This document shows positions 1-9,958 of a DNA stretch of 64,000 nt, piece by piece (the stretch's first letter is position 1; the number at the start of each line of letters is the position of its first letter). A program made the position numbers and the translations under genes. The stretch is from Novosphingobium colocasiae (lineage in GTDB: Bacteria > Pseudomonadota > Alphaproteobacteria > Sphingomonadales > Sphingomonadaceae): NCBI RefSeq assembly GCF_014652555.1, contig NZ_BMZA01000001.1, positions 596,900-660,899 on the forward strand. Direction: 5' to 3'. The notes beneath the pieces were generated by a model. It saw only the letters and a program-made list of their open reading frames with translations. It had not been told where the DNA came from and did no database searches.

Positions 1-1040
<1,040 letters not shown>

Positions 1041-1176
1041 GGCGGAACATATGGGGTATATCACCCGCCGCCGCAACGTCGTTGCCCGTGGCCGATCTCA
1101 CATTGGCAGCGGGCCTGCGCGGTGTTAGCCGTGGCAGGAGATGGCGACGGCTGGTCGCCGATGGGGGAGAACCTGG

Positions 1177-1746
1177 ATGAAGCCTGCCTATACTTGCGCC
1201 ACGCTGATCGCCGCCGCGCTGGCGCTGTCCGCCTGCGGATCGAAGGACGCGGGCACCGATGCCGCCAAGGACACCGGCCCCAAGACCATGGCCGAGGCGC
1301 AGGAAGAGGCGAAGAAGCTCGATCGCCCCGATCCGGGCGAATACAAGCAGACGATGGAAGTTACCCGGCTCGACATCCCCGGCATGGACCCGAAGCAGGC
1401 CGAGGCGATGAAGGGCATGATGAAGGCCAGCCAGGAACGCACGTTCTGCCTGACCCCGGCCGATTCCGAAAAGGGCTTCAAGGACATGTTCGATGAAGTG
1501 GGCAAGGGCGGCGAATGCTCCTATTCCCGTTTCGACGTTTCGGGCGGGACGCTGGATGCGGTGATGAACTGCAAGAACCCGAACGAGGGCACGGCGACGA
1601 TCGCGCTGAACGGCAAGGTTTCGTCGAACGGATCGGATGTCACGGTCAGCATCGATCAGGCGGGTTCGAAGAACCCGATGGGCGATATGAAGATGACCAT
1701 GCACATGACCACCGCGCGGCTGGGCGATTGCAAGACCGGCGGCTGA
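1177..1746 (+). CDS. DUF3617 family lipoprotein
   Basis: A 189-residue predicted outer- or inner-membrane lipoprotein of unknown role. It begins with a signal peptide ending in the lipobox LSAC (cysteine near residue 19) followed by an acidic, Lys-rich linker. The body matches the DUF3617 pattern: GEYKQTMEVTRLDIPG, then a conserved cysteine in ERTFCLTP, a second in GGECSYSRF and a third near the end (GDCKTGG). I chose the ATG at 1177 over an in-frame ATG 36 bases earlier because it follows a purine-rich GGGGGAGA site and places the signal peptide at the N-terminus. It is transcribed away from uvrB. Function is not established for the family. Confidence 0.85.
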   Translation: MKPAYTCATLIAAALALSACGSKDAGTDAAKDTGPKTMAEAQEEAKKLDRPDPGEYKQTMEVTRLDIPGMDPKQAEAMKGMMKASQERTFCLTPADSEKGFKDMFDEVGKGGECSYSRFDVSGGTLDAVMNCKNPNEGTATIALNGKVSSNGSDVTVSIDQAGSKNPMGDMKMTMHMTTARLGDCKTGG

Positions 1747-1908
1747 AAACCGGGCGCTGCTGCGCCTGCGACGTTTATGGCAGTTCGATGACACTTGCGT
1801 CCGTCTGTTGACGGGACAGGCCGCCTGCGGAAAGGCCGATGCTTCATCGCGCAGTCAGCAGCCGCGCGATAGCAAAGGCATTTCGGCACTTTCGCAGGTT
1901 CAAGGCGC

Positions 1909-2670
1909 ATGGCTACGGCTGGTTCGATCACCCGGTTCTGGAACGAAGGCGTGCGGCGCAGCGCGCTGCTGCGCCAGCCGCGTCCGGAAGGGGTGAAGGC
2001 CCCGCCGCTGCCGCTGTTCCTGTCCGAACTGAAGGGGTTGCGGCGCGGGCGCGCCGCCCCGTTCGAGGCACCGCGCGCACTCCGGCCGCTGCCGGTGATC
2101 CTGCTCCCCGGCTTCGGTGCCCACCCCAAACGGATGGAGCCGATGGCCCGCGCGCTGGAACAGGCGGGCCACGCGGTCCACGATTGGGGGCTGGGCTTCA
2201 ACTTCGGGCCGACGCCGCAGAACTTCGCGCTGCTCATGCGCCGGGTGGCGACCATCGCGCGCTGGCACGGCACGCCGGTGGCGCTGGTCGGCTGGAGTCT
2301 CGGCGGCCTGTTCGCGCGCGAGATCGCGCGGCGCGAACCGCGCCTCGTCGCCAAGGTGATTACGATGGGCACCCCGTTTTCCGGCGATCCGCGCGCCAAC
2401 AATGCCTGGCGCGCCTATCAGGTGGTCACGGGCCACGCGGTGGATGCGCCGCCGGTCGAATGCGATTTCACCGCCAAGCCGCCGGTGCCGACCATCGCCC
2501 TGTGGAGCCCGCGCGATGGCGTGATTCATCCGCGCAGCGCTGCCGGCTGGCCCGGCGAACGCGATCGCGCAGTTGCCTTGCGCTGCTCGCACCTCGGCTT
2601 TGCGAGCGCGCCGGAGGCGATCCGTGAAGTGTTGCGGCAACTGGACGTGGCGGAGACCGAGCGGCCGTAA
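1909..2670 (+). CDS. alpha/beta hydrolase (lipase/esterase-like)
   Basis: A 253-residue soluble alpha/beta hydrolase. The oxyanion segment LLPGFGAHPKRM and the nucleophile elbow GWSLGG (serine in G-x-S-x-G) are clear; a candidate acid lies in SPRDGVIHP and a candidate catalytic histidine in RCSHLGFA near the C-terminus, which completes the triad in the expected order. No signal peptide is evident. It resembles the lipase/PGAP1-like branch of the superfamily; the substrate cannot be inferred. It converges on comM, whose stop lies 40 bases away, and no strong terminator is visible between them. Confidence 0.8.
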   Translation: MATAGSITRFWNEGVRRSALLRQPRPEGVKAPPLPLFLSELKGLRRGRAAPFEAPRALRPLPVILLPGFGAHPKRMEPMARALEQAGHAVHDWGLGFNFGPTPQNFALLMRRVATIARWHGTPVALVGWSLGGLFAREIARREPRLVAKVITMGTPFSGDPRANNAWRAYQVVTGHAVDAPPVECDFTAKPPVPTIALWSPRDGVIHPRSAAGWPGERDRAVALRCSHLGFASAPEAIREVLRQLDVAETERP

Positions 2671-2710
2671 TCGACGCAACAGGGGTGTAACGATCGTCGC
2701 GCGAAGCGCT

Positions 2711-4231
2711 TCACGCCCTCGGTGCCTGCCTGCGGTAACTGAGCGCCTCTGCCACATGAACGCGGGTGATGCCTTCCTGTCCGCCCAGATCGGCGATGGT
2801 GCGGGCCACTCGCAGGATGCGTGTGTAACCCCGCGCTGACAGGTGCAGGGCCTCGGCGGCCTGCATCAGCAGGCGGCGGCCGGGTTCGTCAGGCGTGGCA
2901 TGGGCATCCAGCAGCTCGCCCTCCAGTTCTGCATTGGTGCGAAAGCGGGTGCCTTCCAGCCGGGCGGTCTGCAGGGCGCGGGCACGGGCGACACGGGCGG
3001 CGACTTCGGCGCTGCCTTCGGCCGGCGGGGGGAGGGTCAGGTCCGCCGCGCGCACCGGATCGACTTCCACATGCAGGTCGATGCGATCGAGCAGCGGGCC
3101 CGATACCTTGCCCTGATAATCGGCGGCGCAACGCGGTGCGCGGCTGCAGGCGAGGGCGGCGTTGCCGAGGTGGCCGCACCGGCATGGATTCATCGCCGCG
3201 ACCAGTTGCACCCGCGCCGGGTAGGTCACGTGGGCGTTGGCCCGCGCCACGGTCACTTCGCCCACCTCCAGCGGCTGGCGCAGCGAATCGAGCACCGCGC
3301 GCTGGAATTCGGGCAGTTCGTCGAGGAACAGGACGCCGAGGTGCGCCATCGATACCTCGCCCGGCCGCACTTTCAGGCCGCCCCCGGTCAGCGCCGCCAT
3401 CGATGCCGAGTGATGCGGCGCGCGATACGGGCGCGAACGGCTGATCGCGCCTTCTTCCAGCGTACCGGCGACGCTCGCGATCATCGACACTTCGAGCGCT
3501 TCGGCCGACGACAGATCGGGCAGGACCCCCGGCAGGCAACTGGCGAGCAGCGACTTGCCGGCCCCCGGCGGCCCGATCATCAGCAGATTGTGTGCCCCCG
3601 CCGCCGCGATTTCCAGCGCGCGCTTGGCGGTTTCCTGCCCTTTGACCTGCTTCAGATCGGCTCCGCGCACCGGCGGATCGACCCGCCCCGGAGCCGGCAC
3701 CGGCAGGACTTGCCGACCGCGCAAGTGGTTGAGCAGGCTGATGAGGTCCGGCGCGGCGACGATCGGGATGCCGCCGATCCCGGTCGATGCCCAGCGCGCC
3801 TCCGCGCCTTGCGCGGCGGGGCAGATCAGCCCCAGTTCGCGCCCGCTGGCATGGATCGCGGCGAGCAGAACGCCGGGTGACGGGATGATCCGCCCATCAA
3901 GCGCCAGTTCGCCCACCGCGACATATTCGGAGACCTGCTCGGCATCGATCACGCCCATCGCCGCCAAAAGGGCCAGCGCGATCGGCAGGTCGTAGTGCGA
4001 GCCTTCCTTGGGCAGATCGGCGGGTGACAGGTTGATGGTGATGCGCTTGGGGGGCAGGGCCAGGCCCATCGCGGTCAGCGCCGCGCTGACCCGCTGGCGG
4101 CTTTCGCCCACCGCCTTGTCAGGCAGGCCGACCACCGCGAAGCCGGGCATGCCCGGCGCGACCTGGCACTGCACCTCGATCGCGCGCGCTTCCAGGCCAA
4201 GGTAGGCCACGGTCGAGACCAGAGCGACCAC
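2711..4231 (-). CDS. comM: YifB/ComM-family Mg-chelatase-like AAA+ ATPase
   Basis: A 506-residue YifB/ComM protein. The N-terminal Lon-protease-like S5 fold domain (residues ~1-170) contains GMPGFAVVGLPDKAVGES and the central Mg-chelatase AAA+ module has Walker A GPPGAGKS and Walker B LFLDELPEF, with a C-terminal helical domain (GYTRILRVARTIADL). ComM homologues act as hexameric helicases that promote branch migration during natural transformation recombination. It is a single gene on the minus strand with about 150 bases upstream free of genes. Length and start (ATG, MVALVSTVAYLG) are typical of the family. Confidence 0.93.
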   Translation of the reverse strand: MVALVSTVAYLGLEARAIEVQCQVAPGMPGFAVVGLPDKAVGESRQRVSAALTAMGLALPPKRITINLSPADLPKEGSHYDLPIALALLAAMGVIDAEQVSEYVAVGELALDGRIIPSPGVLLAAIHASGRELGLICPAAQGAEARWASTGIGGIPIVAAPDLISLLNHLRGRQVLPVPAPGRVDPPVRGADLKQVKGQETAKRALEIAAAGAHNLLMIGPPGAGKSLLASCLPGVLPDLSSAEALEVSMIASVAGTLEEGAISRSRPYRAPHHSASMAALTGGGLKVRPGEVSMAHLGVLFLDELPEFQRAVLDSLRQPLEVGEVTVARANAHVTYPARVQLVAAMNPCRCGHLGNAALACSRAPRCAADYQGKVSGPLLDRIDLHVEVDPVRAADLTLPPPAEGSAEVAARVARARALQTARLEGTRFRTNAELEGELLDAHATPDEPGRRLLMQAAEALHLSARGYTRILRVARTIADLGGQEGITRVHVAEALSYRRQAPRA

Positions 4232-4379
4232 TTTGCTTGTTCTCCCTAAGTAACCGCAGCAGTGTTGGAGAGGGGCACCGCCATTGTCGAGCAGCGGGAG
4301 TGTCCTGAGGGCTCGGCTTACAGCGTTTTAACTGCATTCCTCATGATTCGGGTAAGATGCATGGGCGCAGATTGCGGCC

Positions 4380-5108
4380 ATGCGCTCGCTCGCCGTCTCG
4401 CTCGTTGCACTGGCAACCCTGATCGTGGCCCCCCCTTCGGCTCACGCGTCGATTAGGGACTTGCCGCTGGTGAACATCGCCTACGAGCTTGTCGAGCCGG
4501 ATGCCGGTCCGCTCGACAGCGGCGGCGAGCGCATGCTGCCGGCCACTGCGGTTACTGCTGCCCCGGCGACGACTGATGCCGTGGCCGGGTTCGGCCCGTT
4601 CCGGGTGATCGATGCGCACACCGCGTCGCTGGTGGATGTCACCGATTCGCAAAGCCCCGCGCAGTTCGCCGCGCTCCTGCGGCAATATCCGGGCATCACC
4701 GAATTGCGGCTGGTCGAATGCCCCGGTACCGAGGATGATCTCGCCAACCTGCAACTGGGCCGGTTGATCCGGGCGCATGCCATCGCCACCCACGTGCCTG
4801 CCGGTGGCTCGGTGCGATCCGGCGGCGTGGAACTGTTCCTGGCCGGCACGCGCCGCATCGCCGATCCGGGGGCCGAATTCGCGGTCCATTCCTGGCAGGA
4901 CGAGGACGGCCGCGCCCCTTCGGATTTTCCCGCCACCGCGCCGGAAAACCGCCGCTACCTCGATTACTATCGCCAGATGGGGATGAGCCCGATCGAGGCC
5001 GAGGCGTTTTACGCGATGACCAATTCGGTGCCGTTCGATTCGGCGCGCTGGTTCGGTCCGCAGGTCATGAGCCAGTGGGTGAAGCTGGATCCGCCTTCGC
5101 AGGGGTGA
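4380..5108 (+). CDS. periplasmic ClpP/crotonase-fold hydrolase-like protein
   Basis: A 242-residue exported protein with a clear signal peptide ([18 protein letters not shown], cleavage after AHA). The core has the arrangement seen in periplasmic ClpP/crotonase-like proteins often annotated as alpha/beta hydrolase in sphingomonads: a strand with [12 protein letters not shown], the [10 protein letters not shown] segment in which the serine could be the nucleophile, and GAEFAVHSW with a possible active-site histidine, followed by a helical tail ([12 protein letters not shown]). It sits upstream of rpmH but appears to be its own transcription unit. Family assignment is by motif resemblance only, and no substrate can be suggested. 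Confidence 0.55.
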   Translation: MRSLAVSLVALATLIVAPPSAHASIRDLPLVNIAYELVEPDAGPLDSGGERMLPATAVTAAPATTDAVAGFGPFRVIDAHTASLVDVTDSQSPAQFAALLRQYPGITELRLVECPGTEDDLANLQLGRLIRAHAIATHVPAGGSVRSGGVELFLAGTRRIADPGAEFAVHSWQDEDGRAPSDFPATAPENRRYLDYYRQMGMSPIEAEAFYAMTNSVPFDSARWFGPQVMSQWVKLDPPSQG

Positions 5109-5146
5109 CGGCCGCCGGAATATCGCTCCCTTGCACGCGCTCTTGC

Positions 5147-5175
5147 TTGACTTGGGGGGGCGGCTCCAGTAACGG
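5147..5175 (+). promoter_or_regulatory. putative sigma-70 promoter of the rpmH operon
   Basis: A TTGACT -35-like hexamer (5147-5152) is followed after exactly 17 bases by TAACGG (5170-5175). It lies about 80 bases upstream of rpmH in an intergenic stretch with no other gene, a suitable place to drive rpmH-rnpA-yidD-yidC-engB. The -10 match is weak, so the call is tentative. Confidence 0.35.
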
Positions 5176-5257
5176 CCCGGGCCTGTTTTCGGCTCGTCCC
5201 ATCAGGGGCGAGGAGATTCGTTGCCTTTCGGGGCAGGTTAGTTTTTCGAGGTTTGCC

Positions 5258-5392
5258 ATGAAGCGCACGTTCCAGCCCAGCCGCCTTGTCCGCGCCCGCC
5301 GTCACGGCTTCCGCGCCCGCACGGCGACCGTCGGTGGCCGCAAGGTCCTTGCCGCCCGCCGCGCGCGTGGCCGCAAGAAGCTGTCGGCCTAA
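5258..5392 (+). CDS. rpmH: 50S ribosomal protein L34
   Basis: Ribosomal protein L34, 44 residues, extremely basic, with the family hallmark start [18 protein letters not shown] followed by [17 protein letters not shown] and the C-terminal GRKKLSA. It binds 23S rRNA in the large subunit. The start is the ATG at 5258. As in most bacteria it is the first gene of the rpmH-rnpA-yidD-yidC block, with a 134-base gap to rnpA. Confidence 0.97.
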   Translation: MKRTFQPSRLVRARRHGFRARTATVGGRKVLAARRARGRKKLSA

Positions 5393-5526
5393 GCTTTCAG
5401 CCTCACGGCTGGATGCGGCATCGGCCCGCGTCCCCTTCCGGTTCGCTCCGCTTCCGTGCGGCGATCGGATGGAGACGCGGGCCGACGCCGTTTCCGGCTT
5501 CTCCGGCCTGATACCCGCCTGACCCC

Positions 5527-5910
5527 ATGACCGCGCCTTACGCCACGATGACCCGTCGCGCGGATTTCGTCGCCGCTAACCGGGGCTTGCGAGTCGCCCG
5601 GCCGGGGTTCGTGCTGCTGGCGCATCCCAATGGCGGCCATGGCGCGCGCGCCGGGATCACCGTTACCAAGAAGATCGGCAATGCGGTTGTCCGCAACCGC
5701 ATGAAGCGGCGCTTCCGGGCGCTGCTGCGCGAATTGCTGCCCGTCCATGCGCTGGCCGATACCGATCATGTCCTGATCGGCCGCGAAGGCGGGGTGGAGC
5801 GGGATTTCGCGACCCTGCGCGCCGAACTGCTGGCCGCGCTTGAACGGGCGGCGGCGGGGAAGGGCGATCCGCCGCGCCGGCCCGGATCGGGCCGGGGGCG
5901 TCGCAAGTGA
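5527..5910 (+). CDS. rnpA: ribonuclease P protein component
   Basis: The protein subunit of RNase P, which assists the catalytic RNA in removing 5' leaders from tRNA precursors. The RNR signature appears as [14 protein letters not shown] near residues 55-68, preceded by [12 protein letters not shown]. Length is 127 residues with a basic, Pro/Arg-rich C-terminal tail. An internal ATG (residue 8, MTRRADF) is an alternative start and would fit many homologues equally well. Its stop overlaps the GTG start of yidD by four bases, indicating translational coupling. Confidence 0.93.
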   Translation: MTAPYATMTRRADFVAANRGLRVARPGFVLLAHPNGGHGARAGITVTKKIGNAVVRNRMKRRFRALLRELLPVHALADTDHVLIGREGGVERDFATLRAELLAALERAAAGKGDPPRRPGSGRGRRK

Positions 5911-6185
5911 TCCGGGCGCTTGCACGGCTGCCGGGCCTGCTGCTGATCGGCATCGCGCGGGGCTGGCAACTGGGGCCGTCGCGGCTGCTTCCGCCCACCT
6001 GCCGCTATACGCCATCGTGCTCGCAGTACGCCATTGAGGCGGTTCGGGGCCATGGTGCGATCAAGGGTGGATTGCTGGCGCTATGGCGGCTATTGCGCTG
6101 CCAACCGTGGGGGGGACACGGCTACGATCCCGTCCCCGAGAAGACCGATCACAAACCGGGCGGCTGCTGCCCCGGACAAGACTGA
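5907..6185 (+). CDS. yidD: membrane protein insertion efficiency factor YidD
   Basis: YidD, a 92-residue membrane-associated factor that assists YidC-dependent insertion. It contains the diagnostic block [17 protein letters not shown] followed by [16 protein letters not shown] and GYDPVP. The GTG start at 5907 overlaps the rnpA stop (GTGA). It lies between rnpA and yidC, the near-universal position. The C-terminus is short and Cys-rich (GGCCPGQD). Confidence 0.93.
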   Translation: MIRALARLPGLLLIGIARGWQLGPSRLLPPTCRYTPSCSQYAIEAVRGHGAIKGGLLALWRLLRCQPWGGHGYDPVPEKTDHKPGGCCPGQD

Positions 6186-6236
6186 GCCGTCATTTCCAGA
6201 CGGCCTATCGACCGCAAATGCGACAGGAAAGCCTTC

Positions 6237-8009
6237 GTGCAGAACCAGCGTAACCTCATCCTTGCCGTGCTTCTCACCGCGCTTATCCTGCTGGGATGGG
6301 ACGCGGGCGTGCGCTATTTCTATCCGCACGCCAATGAACCGGCGAAGGTTGCACCGCAGGCCGAATCGACCAGCACCGCCGGCACCACCAAGCCGACTCG
6401 CGAAGGCGGCCTGCGCGATGCCGCCGACATGGCGCTGGAGAAGCAGGACCTGAAGGTTGCGCTGGCCGCGCCCGGCCGGGTTCCGGTTGTCGCGCCGGGG
6501 CTGTCGGGTTCGATCAACCTCAGCGGCGCGGTGATCGACGATCTCGTTCTGAACCGCCACCGCGAAACGGTGGAGAAGGACTCCGGCCCGGTGCGCATCT
6601 ATTCGCCCGCCGGCACCCCGGCGCAGCAGTTCGCGCAAGTGGGCTGGGTGGGTGAAGGCGTGGTGACGCCGGACGGCAGGACCGTGTGGACCGCCCCCGC
6701 CGGCGCGAAGCTGACCCCGGCGACCCCGGTCACCCTGACCTGGAGCAACGCCACCGGCCAGACCTTTGCGATCACGTACAGGATCGACGAGAACTATCTG
6801 ATCACCGCCAGCCAGGCGGTGCGCAACGGCGGCAGCGGGCCGGTGCAACTGCAGCCTTTCGCGCTGGTCAACCGCACTGACCGGACCGCCAGCCTCGATA
6901 CCTGGAACGTCCAGTCCGGCCCGATCGGCGCGTTCGACGGATCGGTGAACTTCGCCACCAATTACAGCACCGTCGCCGATGCCGGCACCATTCAGGAGCC
7001 GGGAAGGACCGACTGGATCGGCTTCACCGACATTTACTGGATGAGCGTGCTGGCTCCGCAGGGTGCCCCCGCCAAGGGCTCATTCCGCAAAGTCAGCGCC
7101 GACATCTTCCGCGCCGATCTGATCTACGATTCGGCCGTGGTGCAGCCCGGCCAGACGGTTGCGACCACCACCCGCATCTTCGCCGGTGCCAAGGAGCACA
7201 CGGTGCTCGACGCTTACGAGAAGCAGGGCATCGCCAACTTCGGCCTTGCCATCGACTGGGGCTGGTTCCGCTGGTTCGAAAAGCCGATCTTCTGGCTCTT
7301 GGTGAAGCTGTTCAGCCTCGTCGGCAACTTCGGCGTGGCGATCATCCTGCTGACGCTGATCGTGCGCGGGATCATGTTCCCGGTCGCCCAGCGCCAGTTT
7401 GCCAGCATGGCGGCGATGCGCGCGATCCAGCCGAAGATGAAGGCGCTGCAGGAACGCTACAAGGACGACAAGCAGGTCCAGCAGCAGAAGATCATGGAAC
7501 TGTACAAGCAGGAAAAGGTCAACCCGCTGGCCGGCTGCCTGCCGATCTTCCTGCAGATCCCGGTGTTCTTCGCGCTCTACAAGACGCTGATCCTGTCGAT
7601 CGAGATGCGCCACCAGCCGTTCGTGCTGTGGATCAAGGACCTTTCCGCGCCCGATCCGGCGCATATCCTCAACCTGTTCGGTCTGCTTGATTTCCAGCCG
7701 CCGGGCTTCCTCGCCATCGGCGTGCTGGCGTTGCTGCTGGGCGTGACCATGTACTTCCAGTTCAAGCTCAACCCGGCGCAGATGGACCCCGCGCAGCAGC
7801 AGATTTTCGCGCTGATGCCGTGGTTCATGATGTTCGTGATGGCACCGTTCGCGGCCGGTCTGCTGATCTACTGGATCACCTCCAACATCCTGACGATCGC
7901 GCAGCAGAAGTTCCTCTATTCGCGCCACCCGCAACTGCGCGAACAGCAGGCCAAGGAGGCGGACGACAAGGCCCGCATCGCCGCGCGCGATAATGGGGCG
8001 AAGGCCTGA
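6237..8009 (+). CDS. yidC: membrane protein insertase YidC
   Basis: YidC/Oxa1/Alb3 insertase, 590 residues, which inserts and folds inner-membrane proteins alone or with SecYEG. It begins with a GTG start and an N-terminal transmembrane helix (LILAVLLTALILLGWDAGV), followed by a large periplasmic domain (~residues 40-330) typical of Gram-negative YidC, and a C-terminal core with five helices including FWLLVKLFSLVGNFGVAIIL, PLAGCLPIFLQIPVFFALY and MPWFMMFVMAPFAAGLLIYW. A ribosome-binding AGGAAA lies about 8 bases upstream of the GTG. It is the fourth gene of the rpmH operon. Confidence 0.97.
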   Translation: MQNQRNLILAVLLTALILLGWDAGVRYFYPHANEPAKVAPQAESTSTAGTTKPTREGGLRDAADMALEKQDLKVALAAPGRVPVVAPGLSGSINLSGAVIDDLVLNRHRETVEKDSGPVRIYSPAGTPAQQFAQVGWVGEGVVTPDGRTVWTAPAGAKLTPATPVTLTWSNATGQTFAITYRIDENYLITASQAVRNGGSGPVQLQPFALVNRTDRTASLDTWNVQSGPIGAFDGSVNFATNYSTVADAGTIQEPGRTDWIGFTDIYWMSVLAPQGAPAKGSFRKVSADIFRADLIYDSAVVQPGQTVATTTRIFAGAKEHTVLDAYEKQGIANFGLAIDWGWFRWFEKPIFWLLVKLFSLVGNFGVAIILLTLIVRGIMFPVAQRQFASMAAMRAIQPKMKALQERYKDDKQVQQQKIMELYKQEKVNPLAGCLPIFLQIPVFFALYKTLILSIEMRHQPFVLWIKDLSAPDPAHILNLFGLLDFQPPGFLAIGVLALLLGVTMYFQFKLNPAQMDPAQQQIFALMPWFMMFVMAPFAAGLLIYWITSNILTIAQQKFLYSRHPQLREQQAKEADDKARIAARDNGAKA

Positions 8010-8010
8010 C

Positions 8011-8652
8011 GTGGACAGTGATGCCGAAGACTTGACCGAACGCGCCCGCAAGCTCTTTTCGGGACCAGTGACGTTCCTGAAAAGCGCGCCGGCGCTGCAG
8101 TTCCTGCCCGATCCCACGGCACCGGAAATCGCGCTGTGCGGCCGCTCCAACGTCGGCAAGTCATCGCTGCTTAACGCGGTGACCGGGCGCAAGTCGATCG
8201 CGCGCGCCTCGGTCACGCCGGGGCGCACGCAGGAGCTGAACTTCTTCGAGGTCGGCGATCCGCTGCTGTTCCGGCTGGTCGACATGCCCGGCTACGGCTT
8301 CGCCAAGGCCCCGCCCGCCGTGGTCGAAAAGTGGAAGCGGCTGGTCCGCGATTACCTGCGCGGGCGGGTGGTGCTGAAGCGCACGCTGCTGCTGGTCGAT
8401 GCGCGCCACGGGGTGAAGGCGGTGGACGCCGAGATGATGGACATGCTCGATAGCGCCGCCGTCGGCTATCGCATCGTCCTGACCAAGGCCGACAAGATCA
8501 AGGCGAGCGAGCTGGAAGCGGTCTATGCTGCGACAACGGCAGAAGCGCGCAAGCACTCTGCGGCCTTCCCGCAGGTCCATGTCACCAGTTCGGAAAAGGG
8601 GCTGGGCATAGAGGAGCTGCGCGCAGCGATCCTGGGCGATTCGGAAATCTGA
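8011..8652 (+). CDS. engB: ribosome biogenesis GTPase EngB (YsxC/YihA)
   Basis: A TRAFAC-class GTPase needed for late 50S subunit assembly. G1 is GRSNVGKSSLLN, the G2 threonine lies in TPGRTQELNFF, G3 is DMPGYGFAKAP and G4 is TKADK. I place the start at the GTG at 8011, two bases after the yidC stop and downstream of a GGGGCGAAGG stretch. An in-frame ATG at 7993 would overlap yidC by 17 bases and add only six residues. It completes the rpmH-rnpA-yidD-yidC-engB operon, coupling ribosome maturation with membrane insertion. Confidence 0.95.
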   Translation: MDSDAEDLTERARKLFSGPVTFLKSAPALQFLPDPTAPEIALCGRSNVGKSSLLNAVTGRKSIARASVTPGRTQELNFFEVGDPLLFRLVDMPGYGFAKAPPAVVEKWKRLVRDYLRGRVVLKRTLLLVDARHGVKAVDAEMMDMLDSAAVGYRIVLTKADKIKASELEAVYAATTAEARKHSAAFPQVHVTSSEKGLGIEELRAAILGDSEI

Positions 8653-8743
8653 ACGCACGGCAGAGCGCTTTTCACCCGAATTCCGCCGCTGGACGCATAT
8701 GTGACGGTTGCATGACGGCGGGTGCTCTCATAGGAGGGCGCCG

Positions 8744-9943
8744 ATGTCGCGGCCGCCGGAAGGGCGGCTTTACTTTAGGGGAGGTTGCGCCATTCGCCAG
8801 ATTGCCGTCCTGCCTTACCGCACGCTGGGTTCCGGCGTCGATGCGCCGATCCAGATCCTGCTGATCACCTCGCGCGGGACGGGGCGCTGGGTGGTGCCCA
8901 AGGGCGGGCTGATGAAGGGCTTGGCCCCGCATGCCGCTGCTGCCGCCGAAGCGGAAGAGGAAGCCGGCGTGCGCGGGGCCGCCTGCCCGACGCCGCTGGG
9001 TTCCTACCGCTACCGCAAGCGCCGCCAGTCGGGCGCGGCGGTGTGGGCCGATGTCGATGTGTTTCCGTTTGCCGTCACCGAGGAACTCGACACCTGGGAC
9101 GAGCAGCACCAGCGCGAACGGCGCTGGTTCAGCCTTGGCGAAGCAGCGAGCGCGGTCGACGAGGATGACCTGCGCGCGCTGATCCGCAGTTTTGGCGCGC
9201 GCGAATTCCGTGCCGCCGCCAGTCCCGCCCGTTTGATCGGGGCGATGGCCGACAAGATGGCCAGCAAGACAGGGGTCAATGCCATGTTCGCCTGGTTCCA
9301 GAAGCTGATGCCGCAGCAGAGCCAATTCTTCGACCTGTTCGAGAAGCAGGCCGTCACCCTTGTCGCCGGGGCCGACGCACTGGCGCGGCTGGCGCAGGGC
9401 GGCCCCTCCAGCGCCCAGCACATCCGCGAGATCGAAGAGCGCGAGCATGATGCCGACGATATCACCCGCGAAGTGCTCCAGACCGTCCGCCGCAGCTTCC
9501 TGACGCCGTTCGACCGTTCGGCGATCACCAGCCTCATCAACACGATGGACGATGCCATCGACGAGATGCAGCACGTTGCCGGGGCTGTCAGCCTTTACGA
9601 GGTGGCCGATTTCGAGCCCGAAATGCGCGACATGGCGGCGATCATCGTCGACGCCGCGCGGCTGACCGCAGAAGCGATGCCGCTGCTGCGCCGGATCGCC
9701 GATAACGGCCACCGCCTCCACGAGCTGACCGAGCGTCTGGTGCGCATGGAAGGCCACGCCGACGAAATCCACGCGCAGGGCCTCAAGCGCATCTATCTCG
9801 AAGCCAACGCGCGCGGCGGGCGCGAGGCGGATGCGCTGCACTTCCTGGTGCGCCAGGAGATGTTCAAGCGGCTGGAGCGGGTGGTCGACCGGTTCGAGGA
9901 CCTCGCCAACGAGATCGACGGTCTCGTCATCGATCACGCCTGA
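8744..9943 (+). CDS. NUDIX hydrolase domain fused to PhoU-like DUF47 domain
   Basis: One uninterrupted 399-codon frame. Residues ~10-165 form a NUDIX domain with a variant box (PKGGLMKGL then AAAAEAEEEAG), of the subgroup related to diphosphoinositol-polyphosphate and dinucleoside-polyphosphate hydrolases. Residues ~181-399 are a DUF47/PhoU-like helical bundle (FAWFQKLMPQQ, EEREHDADDITREVL, FDRSAITSLINTMDDAIDEM). A strong Shine-Dalgarno TAGGAGGG precedes the ATG at 8744. An internal AGGGG with ATG at 9284, exactly where DUF47 proteins usually begin, could also allow independent translation of the second half. The Pit permease follows 15 bases downstream; DUF47 proteins are regularly paired with Pit. 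Whether it acts as one fused or two separate proteins is undecided. Confidence 0.85.
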   Translation: MSRPPEGRLYFRGGCAIRQIAVLPYRTLGSGVDAPIQILLITSRGTGRWVVPKGGLMKGLAPHAAAAAEAEEEAGVRGAACPTPLGSYRYRKRRQSGAAVWADVDVFPFAVTEELDTWDEQHQRERRWFSLGEAASAVDEDDLRALIRSFGAREFRAAASPARLIGAMADKMASKTGVNAMFAWFQKLMPQQSQFFDLFEKQAVTLVAGADALARLAQGGPSSAQHIREIEEREHDADDITREVLQTVRRSFLTPFDRSAITSLINTMDDAIDEMQHVAGAVSLYEVADFEPEMRDMAAIIVDAARLTAEAMPLLRRIADNGHRLHELTERLVRMEGHADEIHAQGLKRIYLEANARGGREADALHFLVRQEMFKRLERVVDRFEDLANEIDGLVIDHA

Positions 9944-9958
9944 CCGGCTGCCGCAACG

